Source of the DNA: Lutibacter litoralis
GTDB lineage: Bacteria > Bacteroidota > Bacteroidia > Flavobacteriales > Flavobacteriaceae
Assembly: GCF_014646675.1 (NCBI RefSeq)
Contig: NZ_BMNS01000008.1
Span: 4,910-68,909, forward strand
Reading direction: 5' to 3'
Length of the DNA: 64,000 bases
In this document: in pieces, positions 24,468 to 33,042 of the stretch
How the letters are laid out: the number at the start of each line of letters is the position of its first letter
How positions within the stretch are numbered: position 1 is the stretch's first letter
Notes under the pieces: generated by a model
What the model was told of the DNA's origin: nothing
Seen by the model: the letters and a program-made list of their open reading frames with translations, nothing else
Databases searched by the model: none
Translations under genes and position numbers: made by a program

Positions 24468-25310
24468 CTATTCAGATTGCATTTTTTGAAGTAGTCGTAT
24501 TTTCATTAAATCAAGAAATTTTGTAGGGTCTTTTTCTCTTGCTTTAATTTAGCTATATGTTTTGTAAATATTGCCAAGATCTAGATTGAATAATTCCTTA
24601 CATACCAAAACTAGTTTTTTCATTTCTGCTTCACCATTTCGTATTGCTCCAGCAGCATTTAAACCATATAATAATTCTGTTAATTCTGTTTTAGTTCCAG
24701 TCCACTGTAAATCTTCTAATATTGGAGGTTTTACTTCTTTTACTTTTCTGTTTTTGTCTTCTTGTTTAAGTATTAAAAGTTCCGTTGCGTAAAACTTTGT
24801 AACTAAGTCATAGGCTATTACTTCAGCTGCTTTTATATCGTGACTTGTTGAAAATTTTGGATCTTTATCTAATAGAAAGACATTGCTAAACAAATCTAAT
24901 TGACTGTTACCTCTTGTAAAGTATTTATCATCTAAACTACAACCGTTTTGGGTGTAATATTTAAAGAATTCTAGATTTCTTTTTTTTCGAGTTTCGATTT
25001 TTTTTAAAGACTTCCTAATAAAATTTCTTTAATTAGAAGTACTCGCTTTTGGTTTTTCTATTAGAAACGTATTTTTAGAAGATAAAAAGATTAATTGTCC
25101 GAGTATTTTTGGTTTTTGGTATTTAAAAAAAATGATTTCATCTTCTTTTGAAGTGAAATCATTTGTTCTTATATAAACTCTTAGTTGATTTAAAAATTCT
25201 CTTGTAAAATTAATGCTTTCATTAATTTTTTTTAATTCATCCTGCTTTGAATCGTTTATAATAGTAATTCTAAACTTATAGTTTTCTATAAGTGTTTCAA
25301 TTTCTTTCAT
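24468..25310 (-). pseudogene. rteC: rteC interrupted by two in-frame TAA codons
   Basis: One reading frame of 281 codons matches RteC, the regulator of excision and transfer of CTnDOT-type elements. The N-terminal part includes FKYQKPKILGQLIF, the middle is LDDKYFTRGN and DPKFSTSHD, then LQWTGTKTELTELLYGLNAAG, and the end is PTKFLDLMKIRLLQKM. TAA codons at 25029-25031 and 24549-24551 cut it into three pieces, but there is no frameshift between them. RteC is usually about this full length. Either the gene decayed recently or these codons are read through. The gene lies between xis and int. Confidence 0.75.
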
Positions 25311-25367
25311 AGATTTTTAGGTTAGCTAGTTTAAAAAGCCAAAATACTAAAAATCATTAAATTATAG

Positions 25368-26636
25368 TTAATCACTTGATTTTTGATTCTGTTTGTCATT
25401 TTTTTGATTGGATTTATTAGCTAATAAGACCTTAAGTGCATTCATATCATCGCTTACTTTTCGTTCAATTACCCTAGCATAAATTTGAGTTGTTGCTAAT
25501 TTAGTATGACCTAATAACTTGGAAACAGTTTCGATAGGTACCCCGTTTGTGAGAGTTACTGTTGTGGCAAATGTATGTCTTGCCATATGAAATGTTAGAT
25601 TCTTTTTTATTTTGCATAGCACTGCTAACTCCTTCAAATAACTGTTAATTTTTTGATTTGAAAATTTAGGAAATAGAGTACCATTTGCTTTAGCCCTAAT
25701 ACTATTAGCATATTTATCAATTAAACAGCTTGCCTTTTCTAATAGCGGTATTTTAACTGGTGTATTCGTTTTTTGCCTTTTTGTGATAATCCATATATTT
25801 CCATCTATACCTTTAGAAATATTGTTCGTTGTTAATTGCATTATATCTATATATGCAATACCCGTATAACAACTAAACACAAATAAATCTCTTACCAATT
25901 CTAATCTTTTTATTGAACTACTAAACCCTTCTATTGTTTGTAAATCTTCCTCTGACAAAAATTCTCTTTCACTTTTAATAAATGAAGACCTGAACTTTAC
26001 AAATGGGTCTCTTATAATCCATTCCATTTTAAAAGCAATTGTTACCATTTTTCTTAACCGTTGAATATGCTTCATTACGGTATTATTTCCAATTCTTCTT
26101 TGATGGTCGGTAGGTTGATAGGAACGTAAAAAATCTTCAAATCCAATTATAAATGAATAGTTTAAATCTTTTAAATAAACATCGTTTGTCTTGAACTCCT
26201 TTTTTATAAACTTTCGCAAATAGTTTTGGCTTGATTTATAATGTCTCATTGTATCTTTATGAAGTTTATAAGCCATTTTATCATTATGATATGTAATCAA
26301 ATATTCCATTGATTTGAACACTTCATCCTCTCCCAAAAAATTTGATTTTATCGCCTGGGCAGTAATCAGTTTATCTTCTAACTTTAAGTTCTGATAACTT
26401 TGAAAAAGTTTTACTTTTACTTGTTCAATATAATTGTTTGTAATTCGTGCTTTCTGACTGTTTCCTATTATTTGTGATTTGTTTTTATCCCAGGCAGAAA
26501 CATCTACATCTTTTTTTAAGCTAATGTTAACTCGCTTTTGATTCACCGTTATCCTTGCATACAGTTTTGCCTGATTCGTTTTTGAATTTGATTTTTTTAT
26601 CCAAATTAGGATTGAAAATGTGGTTGAAGTTTTCAT
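25368..26636 (-). CDS. Tyrosine recombinase (integrase) of an integrative element
   Basis: This 422-residue protein has an arm-binding N-terminus (ILIWIKKSNSKTNQAKLYAR), a SAM-like core-binding domain near residues 105-215 and a C-terminal catalytic domain. HMARHTF supplies the HxxR motif near residues 346-352, LLGHTKLATTQIYARV the late His and nucleophile Tyr. The region where the first catalytic Arg normally sits reads TGIAYIDI, as in IntDOT-like enzymes that lack it. It would integrate and excise the element. It lies 340 bp from the 3' end of tRNA-Arg, a usual integration target. Confidence 0.9.
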   Translation of the reverse strand: MKTSTTFSILIWIKKSNSKTNQAKLYARITVNQKRVNISLKKDVDVSAWDKNKSQIIGNSQKARITNNYIEQVKVKLFQSYQNLKLEDKLITAQAIKSNFLGEDEVFKSMEYLITYHNDKMAYKLHKDTMRHYKSSQNYLRKFIKKEFKTNDVYLKDLNYSFIIGFEDFLRSYQPTDHQRRIGNNTVMKHIQRLRKMVTIAFKMEWIIRDPFVKFRSSFIKSEREFLSEEDLQTIEGFSSSIKRLELVRDLFVFSCYTGIAYIDIMQLTTNNISKGIDGNIWIITKRQKTNTPVKIPLLEKASCLIDKYANSIRAKANGTLFPKFSNQKINSYLKELAVLCKIKKNLTFHMARHTFATTVTLTNGVPIETVSKLLGHTKLATTQIYARVIERKVSDDMNALKVLLANKSNQKNDKQNQKSSD

Positions 26637-26916
26637 AGTTGTCGTCTTTTTTAATGTTAAACTTTAATTCAGACGAAAGTCAAATCAACTATAGTAAAAA
26701 TAACCTTTTTAGATACTAGCTTTTTGGTAACCTATCATTTAAAATATTTGATATAATTCAGCTGTTATCCTCTTTAGACAACAATTAGAAAACCTAATGT
26801 TTTCAAGTCCTTCAGCTAAAATTCGGTTACCTTTTTCAAATTTTTATTTTGGTAACCGATTTGTGAACCTTTTATATCAAAACATATCAAATTATATGAT
26901 GGCTCTAAAACTACAA
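26637..26916. other. Integrase-tRNA intergenic region with inverted GGTAACC sites
   Basis: Three GGTAACC motifs occur: 26726-26732, 26825-26831 (inverted) and 26851-26857. The last two form an inverted pair, CGGTTACC/GGTAACCG, around 19 bases. ACGAAAGTCAAATC at 26673-26686 is the exact reverse complement of 24142-24155. The spacing suggests integrase or excisionase arm sites, but the attachment core is not identified. Confidence 0.4.
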
Positions 26917-26946
26917 AACCTTGTAAATCATAGGATTTACAAGGTT
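26917..26946 (-). terminator. Intrinsic terminator of the tRNA operon
   Basis: AACCTTGTAAATC (26917-26929) pairs perfectly with GATTTACAAGGTT (26934-26946). The minus-strand transcript of the tRNAs would end here in a T-rich stretch. Confidence 0.75.
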
Positions 26947-26972
26947 TTAACACTATTTGATAAGTGCTGTAG

Positions 26973-27046
26973 TGATCGCGACAGGATTCGAACCTGTGAC
27001 CGTCTGCTTAGAAGGCAGATGCTCTATCCAGCTGAGCTACGCGACC
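26973..27046 (-). tRNA. tRNA-Arg (TCT)
   Basis: A 74 nt cloverleaf on the minus strand has acceptor arms GGTCGCG/CGCGATC, anticodon TCT in CTTCTAA and a GGTTCGAATCC T-loop. It decodes AGA. It is the last tRNA of a three-gene cluster and the one nearest the integrase. Confidence 0.95.
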
Positions 27047-27088
27047 ATTATTCTAAAAATAAGATAAACTTAATTGTTTATCAATTTG

Positions 27089-27163
27089 TCGGGGTGGCAG
27101 GATTCGAACCTGCGGCCTCCACGTCCCAAACGTGGCGCGATAACCGGGCTACGCTACACCCCG
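27089..27163 (-). tRNA. tRNA-Pro (TGG)
   Basis: A 75 nt cloverleaf has acceptor CGGGGTG/CACCCCG, anticodon TGG in the loop TTTGGGA and T-loop GGTTCGAATCC. It is the middle gene of the cluster. Confidence 0.95.
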
Positions 27164-27183
27164 AAACGATTATCTAAATTTTG

Positions 27184-27267
27184 CGGAGAGACAGGGATTC
27201 GAACCCTGGCGACAGTTACCCGTCGACAGATTAGCAATCTGCTCCATTACCACTCTGGCACCTCTCC
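27184..27267 (-). tRNA. tRNA-Ser (GCT)
   Basis: An 84 nt class II tRNA with acceptor GGAGAGG, anticodon GCT in TTGCTAA and a long variable arm (GTCGACGGGTAACTGTCGC). It is the first gene of the cluster. Confidence 0.95.
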
Positions 27268-27371
27268 TTTAAAAATATGTATATGAACTTATTTTTGCGA
27301 GTGCAAATGTAGCATTAGAAATGCATTTACACAACATTTTTTAACTTTATTTACAGATTTTTTATTCTATT

Positions 27372-29426
27372 TTATTCTGGATATTCAATTCGTAAATGAT
27401 AAATATTCTTTAACTTCTTCTTTAACACCTTTTTAATTATTTGCAACTCCTTAAATGTTATGTCTGCATTCATAAATTGGCCGTCTTCCATTTGTTTATT
27501 TACAATCTTTTCAACTAAATTATCAAATGCCTGTGCTGTTGGTTCTTTAATACTTTTTGAAGCTGCCTCTACCGAATCACACATCATTAAAATTGCCGTT
27601 TCTTTCGAAAAAGGAATAGGTCCAGGATATTGAAAATACTTTTTATCTGGTTTGTTCCCAATCAGTTCTTCTTCTCTTTTATAAAAATAATACACCAAAG
27701 TCGTACCATGGTGTGTTCTTATAAAATCTATAATTCTATCAGGCAATCTATTCTTCTTTGCCAATTCAACACCTGCAATAATATGATTTATAATTATAAG
27801 CGCGCTGTCTTTTGGGGTTAATTCGTTATGAGGATTTACATTTGTCGATTGATTTTCTGTAAAATACATTGGATTCATCATTTTACCAATATCGTGATAC
27901 AAAGCTCCTGTTCTAACAAGCATAGAATTTGCCTGTATTTCATTTGCACAGGTTTCAGCTAAATTTGCTACTTGTAACGAATGCTGAAAAGTTCCTGGAG
28001 CTTTTTCGGCTAATTCTCTCAAAAGCTTCGAATTTGTATTAGAAAGCTCTTTTAAAGATTCATCTGAAACTAAACTAAATAGTTTTTCAAAAACATAAAT
28101 TAATGGCAACACAAACAACGTGGCTCCCCCATTTATTGTAAAATATACTAACTTTTCCCAATCTAAATTTTGTGCATTTCCTTCTTGAATAATTGAAAAA
28201 GCAAAATATGCTACAAAATAAACAAAGGTAATTTGAATAACGGAAATAAATAAATTCGCTCTTTTGTACAATTCAGAAATTGTTAAGATAGTTACAATCC
28301 CGGCTATTATTTGTAAAAAAATAAATTCAAAGCTATTTGGAACAATAAAACCTAATAATAATACAGTTAAAACATGAGTAAACAACCCTAATCTTGCATC
28401 AAAAAAAGCTTTTAAAACCAAAGGTAAAATTACGATTGGAGCAATATAAATGTATTTTGCGTCGTACTTAACAATGAGCGTAATTAATAAAACAATTAAA
28501 ATTATATTAAAAAATATAAAGGTTATTTTTGTGTTATTTTCAAAAATTTCTATACGGTACTTTCTTAAAAAAAGTAATAGCATTAAAAATGCTAATGATA
28601 CCAAAATTGTATATCCAGATACAATCCAATTATAATTAGATTTACTCCAAACCTGAGATTCAAACTCACTTTTAACCGAGTTTAAAATTATTAGTTTTTC
28701 TCCCTCAACAATATCCCCTTTAAAAATAATTCTTTCATTTTCAGAAACTAATCCTTTAGTATAAGAGATTTTACTTAAATTTTCTTGAAGTACCATTTCT
28801 GTAAAATCAGTGTCAAATGCTACATTCGGTTTTAATCCTTCGTAAATAATGTTTAAGACTATATTTTCTTCTTGTGTAAAAGGTTCGTTTCCTATTTTTG
28901 AATTAATAAAACTTAAAATTTGTGATGCCTTAAAAAGTTTATTTGCATCAATTTCCTGACTTTTATTTCCTTTTCTAAGTGTAACTAAATCAATCTCCGG
29001 CTTAATATCTACAGATGATTCTAAATATCCAAATTCATATATATCATTGGTTATTTGTAAAGCTAAATCTCTTAATTCTATTTTTTTAGTTTCGGTTAAT
29101 TCAGAATTATATAGTGCATCTTCAATTTTAGAATTTATAGCATCTTTTACTTGTACAACAATTTGTTCATCATACTTGAAAAATTGCTTAGACAATTTGG
29201 TTATTTGTTCTTTTTCAATAGCTATTTCTTCTGGAGTTTTCTGAATAGCAAAATCAAAAGGAGCATAATAATTTTCATATTCCCACGGCTTTCCTTTTTG
29301 GAATTCATATTTAAATTGTCCACTTTTAGGAAACAAATAAACCACTAAAATTATAGTAGCGATATATAAAAATAATTTATATATTAAAGAATGATTTACA
29401 AGTAATTTATTAATAATGTTTTTCAC
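27372..29426 (-). CDS. 7TM-HD phosphohydrolase, c-di-AMP phosphodiesterase PgpH-like
   Basis: This 684-residue protein has an N-terminal membrane segment, an extracytoplasmic 7TMR-HDED domain to about residue 270, then a cluster of about seven transmembrane helices (~270-445). A cytoplasmic HD domain follows, with ALYHDIGKMMNP near residue 512 and a later RTHHGTT. It probably hydrolyses a cyclic dinucleotide. Length and layout fit the PgpH/YqfF family. It stands alone next to the tRNA cluster. Confidence 0.85.
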   Translation of the reverse strand: MKNIINKLLVNHSLIYKLFLYIATIILVVYLFPKSGQFKYEFQKGKPWEYENYYAPFDFAIQKTPEEIAIEKEQITKLSKQFFKYDEQIVVQVKDAINSKIEDALYNSELTETKKIELRDLALQITNDIYEFGYLESSVDIKPEIDLVTLRKGNKSQEIDANKLFKASQILSFINSKIGNEPFTQEENIVLNIIYEGLKPNVAFDTDFTEMVLQENLSKISYTKGLVSENERIIFKGDIVEGEKLIILNSVKSEFESQVWSKSNYNWIVSGYTILVSLAFLMLLLFLRKYRIEIFENNTKITFIFFNIILIVLLITLIVKYDAKYIYIAPIVILPLVLKAFFDARLGLFTHVLTVLLLGFIVPNSFEFIFLQIIAGIVTILTISELYKRANLFISVIQITFVYFVAYFAFSIIQEGNAQNLDWEKLVYFTINGGATLFVLPLIYVFEKLFSLVSDESLKELSNTNSKLLRELAEKAPGTFQHSLQVANLAETCANEIQANSMLVRTGALYHDIGKMMNPMYFTENQSTNVNPHNELTPKDSALIIINHIIAGVELAKKNRLPDRIIDFIRTHHGTTLVYYFYKREEELIGNKPDKKYFQYPGPIPFSKETAILMMCDSVEAASKSIKEPTAQAFDNLVEKIVNKQMEDGQFMNADITFKELQIIKKVLKKKLKNIYHLRIEYPE

Positions 29427-29734
29427 GAAGTATCCGTTTGCAATTCAAAAATAACAATAATTATTCTATTTGCAGTCGGTTTTACTCTTTTAATAACGCT
29501 TCAACCTTCTCAGGTATATTTTTAAGCGTCCAACTACTGTAATTAGTAAATCTTCTGGAATACATATTGGAACAAATTTATGCATATATTTTAAGTGTTA
29601 TATATTACAAAATTAAACGCTACTTTAAAAATCGATAGATTCCTTAAAATTGATTAAATTCGCAGTTGAAAACATGTTTAAATGAATTTTGTTGAACAAA
29701 GTAAAAGTAATTCTTTGTAAAAATTAATAAAAAA
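29427..29734. other. Intergenic region, no confident gene
   Basis: On the minus strand a 27-codon frame (MYSRRFTNYSSW, then NIPEKVEALLKE) ends near 29484 and may be a scrap of an older gene. No box that clearly matches the TAnnTTTG promoter was seen before the thiolase gene. Confidence 0.35.
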
Positions 29735-30910
29735 ATGAGAGAAGTTGTAATTGTTTCCGTTGCCCGCACTCCAATTGGTACTTTTTTAGGGAGTTTAGCT
29801 TCTATTTCTGCCCCAAAACTGGGTGCTATTGCTATAAAAGGAGCTTTAAATAAAATAAATTTAGATCCCAATTTAATTGACGAAGTTTTTATGGGAAATG
29901 TAATTTCTGCAGGACTTGGTCAGGCCCCTGCTAGACAAGCTGCTATTTTTGCAGGTATCCCAAAAAATGTACCTTGTACTACCATAAATAAAGTTTGTGC
30001 TTCTGGTATGAAATCTATAATGTTAGCTGCTCAAGCAATTAAAGCTGGTGATGCGGATATTATAATTGCTGGTGGTATGGAAAATATGAGTAGCATTCCT
30101 CATTATATTTCAGGAAGAAAAGCTACAAAACTTGGAAATATAAATGTAGTTGATGGTCTTTTATTAGATGGACTAACAGATGTTTATGACCAAAAGCATA
30201 TGGGTACTTGTGGTGATTTATGTGCTTCAGAATATAATTTTTCTAGAGAAGATCAAGATAATTTCGCTATAAAATCTTACAATCGTTCGGCTAAGGCTTG
30301 GGAAAACGGTAATTTTAAAAATGAAGTTGTTCCTGTTGAAATTCCTCAAAGAAAAGGAGATCCCATTTTATTTTCTGAAGACGAAGAATACAAAAACATC
30401 CTTAAAGAAAAGATCCCAACATTAAGACCTGTTTTTAGCAAAGATGGTACGGTAACCGCTGCAAATGCTTCTACTTTAAATGATGGTGCAGCTGCGTTGG
30501 TTATTATGAGTTTAGACAAGGCAAACGAGTTAAACTTAAAACCATTAGCAAAAATTAAAGGCTATGCAGATGCTGCTAACGAACCTAAATGGTTTACAAC
30601 TGCTCCTGCAAAAGCACTTCCTAAAGCATTTGCCAATGCTGGTATTTCTAAAAACGAAGTTGATTATTTTGAATTAAACGAAGCTTTTTCTGTTGTTGGA
30701 TTGGCAAATATTAAAATTTTAGAATTAGATCCGGAAAAAGTAAATGTTAATGGTGGTGCTGTATCTTTAGGTCATCCACTTGGAATGTCTGGAGCAAGAA
30801 TTGTAATTGCTTTAACTTCAGTTTTAGAACAAAACAACGCAAAAATTGGTGCTGCAGGAATTTGCAATGGTGGTGGTGGCGCAAGTGCAATTGTAATTGA
30901 AAGAATGTAA
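29735..30910 (+). CDS. Acetyl-CoA C-acyltransferase (thiolase)
   Basis: This 391-residue thiolase has the nucleophilic Cys88 in [10 protein letters not shown], the NEAF motif near residue 316, [14 protein letters not shown] with the catalytic His, and the C-terminal CNGGGGASA Cys motif. It condenses two acetyl-CoA or cleaves acetoacetyl-CoA/3-ketoacyl-CoA. Family length is normal. It is followed 9 bp downstream by an NlpC/P60 gene on the same strand. Confidence 0.92.
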   Translation: MREVVIVSVARTPIGTFLGSLASISAPKLGAIAIKGALNKINLDPNLIDEVFMGNVISAGLGQAPARQAAIFAGIPKNVPCTTINKVCASGMKSIMLAAQAIKAGDADIIIAGGMENMSSIPHYISGRKATKLGNINVVDGLLLDGLTDVYDQKHMGTCGDLCASEYNFSREDQDNFAIKSYNRSAKAWENGNFKNEVVPVEIPQRKGDPILFSEDEEYKNILKEKIPTLRPVFSKDGTVTAANASTLNDGAAALVIMSLDKANELNLKPLAKIKGYADAANEPKWFTTAPAKALPKAFANAGISKNEVDYFELNEAFSVVGLANIKILELDPEKVNVNGGAVSLGHPLGMSGARIVIALTSVLEQNNAKIGAAGICNGGGGASAIVIERM

Positions 30911-30919
30911 TTTTATTGT

Positions 30920-31690
30920 ATGCAGTACGGCATTTGTAATTTAAGTATTATCCCTGTTAGAATTGAACCTAACGACACTACTGAAATGGTTTCTCAAATA
31001 TTATTTGGAGAACATTTTAAAGTACTAGAATTAAGAAAAAATTGGAGTAAAATTAGAGTAGCTTTTGACAATTACGAAGGCTGGATCGATAACAAACAAT
31101 ACGAACAAATTTCTGAAGAGACTTTTAGAACTTTAGAAAGTTCCGATTTAACTCTAGCAGCTGAATTAATTGACTTTGCAACGGACAAAAACAACCAGTT
31201 TTCAACAGTTTGCATGGGCTCAAACCTGCCTTTTTACAATACTAAAAATCTTATTTTAAATACTACAAAATTTCAGTATGATGGCACCATACTAAATTCA
31301 AAAATACCCAAAAATTCAATTATTGATATTGCTTATAAATATTTAAACACACCCTATTTATGGGGTGGAAAAACACATTTTGGAATTGATTGCTCAGGTT
31401 TTACACAAATGGTCTATAAACTTTGCGGTTATAAATTATTAAGAGATGCTTCTCAGCAGGCAACACAGGGTGAAGTATTAAGTTTTATTGAAGAAAGCGA
31501 ACCCGGTGATTTAGCTTTTTTTGATAATAGTGAAGGAATAATTACTCACGTAGGTATTATAATGAAAGATAATTATATTATTCATGCTCACGGAAAGGTT
31601 AGAATTGATATGATCGATCATAGTGGAATTTTTAATCTCGATTTACAAAAACATACTCATAAGTTACGAGTTATTAAAAAAATTATATAA
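30920..31690 (+). CDS. C40-family NlpC/P60 cell-wall peptidase
   Basis: This 256-residue protein has an N-terminal SH3-like segment (residues ~1-65; NWSKIRVAFDNYEGW) and a C-terminal NlpC/P60 domain with the catalytic Cys in DCSGFTQMVY, His in THVGII and a third polar residue in IIHAHG. It cleaves peptidoglycan stem peptides. No signal peptide is evident, so export is not shown by the sequence. It is probably co-transcribed with the thiolase gene. Confidence 0.88.
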   Translation: MQYGICNLSIIPVRIEPNDTTEMVSQILFGEHFKVLELRKNWSKIRVAFDNYEGWIDNKQYEQISEETFRTLESSDLTLAAELIDFATDKNNQFSTVCMGSNLPFYNTKNLILNTTKFQYDGTILNSKIPKNSIIDIAYKYLNTPYLWGGKTHFGIDCSGFTQMVYKLCGYKLLRDASQQATQGEVLSFIEESEPGDLAFFDNSEGIITHVGIIMKDNYIIHAHGKVRIDMIDHSGIFNLDLQKHTHKLRVIKKII

Positions 31691-31720
31691 AAAAAACCTC
31701 TCAAAATTGAGAGGTTTTTT
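31691..31720. terminator. Bidirectional intrinsic terminator
   Basis: AAAAAACCTCTC and GAGAGGTTTTTT form a perfect stem around AAAATT-like bases. It separates the convergent NlpC/P60 and TPR genes. Confidence 0.85.
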
Positions 31721-31737
31721 TATCTTATAATAGAACT

Positions 31738-33015
31738 CTATTGCTTTAATTCGTCATAAACTGCTTTAATATCATTCAGTTTATCTGTCATTTCAAGGTT
31801 TTCATACAAGCCCATTAAAGTTTGAACTATATTAATGTTTTTTCCATTAATTTCGTAAGCCTTTTCATAATATGGAATTGCTTTTTTATAAATTTCAAAT
31901 TGCTCTTCCTGTAATTTATCATATTTAGCAAAATCTGACAAATTCTTATTCATTTCTTCAATTATAGGAGCTGCTTTTTCTATAATTGCCGCACCTATAT
32001 TATTATAAGCATCTGCATAATTAGGATCTAATTCAACAGCCTTTTCGAAAAATTTTATTGCTTCGTCTAAATTTCCTTGACCCATATTCATAACACCTAC
32101 ATTATAATACAAGGTAGGTTCTGTTGGATTTAAACTAATGGCCTCTTCTAATTTTACTTTAAACATTTCATTATCTCCAGCTTTATAATACATGTTAGCC
32201 TCTTCAATTAATAATGAATAGCTTTCTGGAAATTCTTCTCTTCCTTGTGCAACAATTTCAAAGGCCTTTTCATTATCTTCTAACATTGAATAGTTTTGAG
32301 CTAAATTTTTAAAAATCATCTCACGTCTAGAGTCTTTTATTTCTTCTCTTGGATTTTCAGCCATTCCTAATTTTACTTGTAGATCCATTGCTTTTTTATC
32401 TGGATAAGCAATCTCTTCTCCACTTTCCTTATTTGTAGCTAAATAAAGTGTAGTAATTCCTGTATAATTTAAATCTAGCAATTTTTCATAGGCATCTTTA
32501 GAACTTTCATAATCTTTACCATAAAAGTAAACTAATGCTGCATTATCTAAAAAGGTAGTATCTTTAGGACTTAATGCAAAAACTTGAGCAAATCCATTTG
32601 CTGCTTTTACATAATCTTCAGGTAATTTAGTTTCAACTGCAGTTTCATAATCTTTTGAAGCTTTACTAGCCGTATTTTGAACCATCGTATTAATTAAACC
32701 TCCAATTTCATTTGTATATTTAAATTTATCCGATTCCTTTTCAAAATTAATTAATTCATTAAAAGCTGCTCCAACTTCTTCAATATTTTCAGCCGCACCA
32801 TCTTGATATAAAGCCAAACTTTTCAAATAATAGTATTTAGCCTTTGTTTTTTGATCCGCACTAGTAATTAAACTTTCTGCTTGGTTTATAGCAGCTATTG
32901 CCGAAGAAAAATCATTTGCTTTAATTGCTTTTTCTGCAGTTTTTAATTCACTTTTTTGTCCAAATACTGTCATACTAACCAATAAAGCAGACAGAAATAT
33001 TAATTGTTTTTTCAT
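31738..33015 (-). CDS. Exported TPR-repeat protein
   Basis: This 425-residue protein has a signal peptide (MKKQLIFLSALLVSMTVFGQ) and many tetratricopeptide-like helices. The clearest is MNMGQGNLDEAIKFFEKAVE followed by ADAYNNIGAAI near residues 308-340. It is likely a periplasmic scaffold protein. It follows gyrA by 27 bp, a gene order that recurs in flavobacteria, but no functional link is visible. Confidence 0.8.
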   Translation of the reverse strand: MKKQLIFLSALLVSMTVFGQKSELKTAEKAIKANDFSSAIAAINQAESLITSADQKTKAKYYYLKSLALYQDGAAENIEEVGAAFNELINFEKESDKFKYTNEIGGLINTMVQNTASKASKDYETAVETKLPEDYVKAANGFAQVFALSPKDTTFLDNAALVYFYGKDYESSKDAYEKLLDLNYTGITTLYLATNKESGEEIAYPDKKAMDLQVKLGMAENPREEIKDSRREMIFKNLAQNYSMLEDNEKAFEIVAQGREEFPESYSLLIEEANMYYKAGDNEMFKVKLEEAISLNPTEPTLYYNVGVMNMGQGNLDEAIKFFEKAVELDPNYADAYNNIGAAIIEKAAPIIEEMNKNLSDFAKYDKLQEEQFEIYKKAIPYYEKAYEINGKNINIVQTLMGLYENLEMTDKLNDIKAVYDELKQ

Positions 33016-33042
33016 TTTAATTGATTTATTCTTATTTATTCT

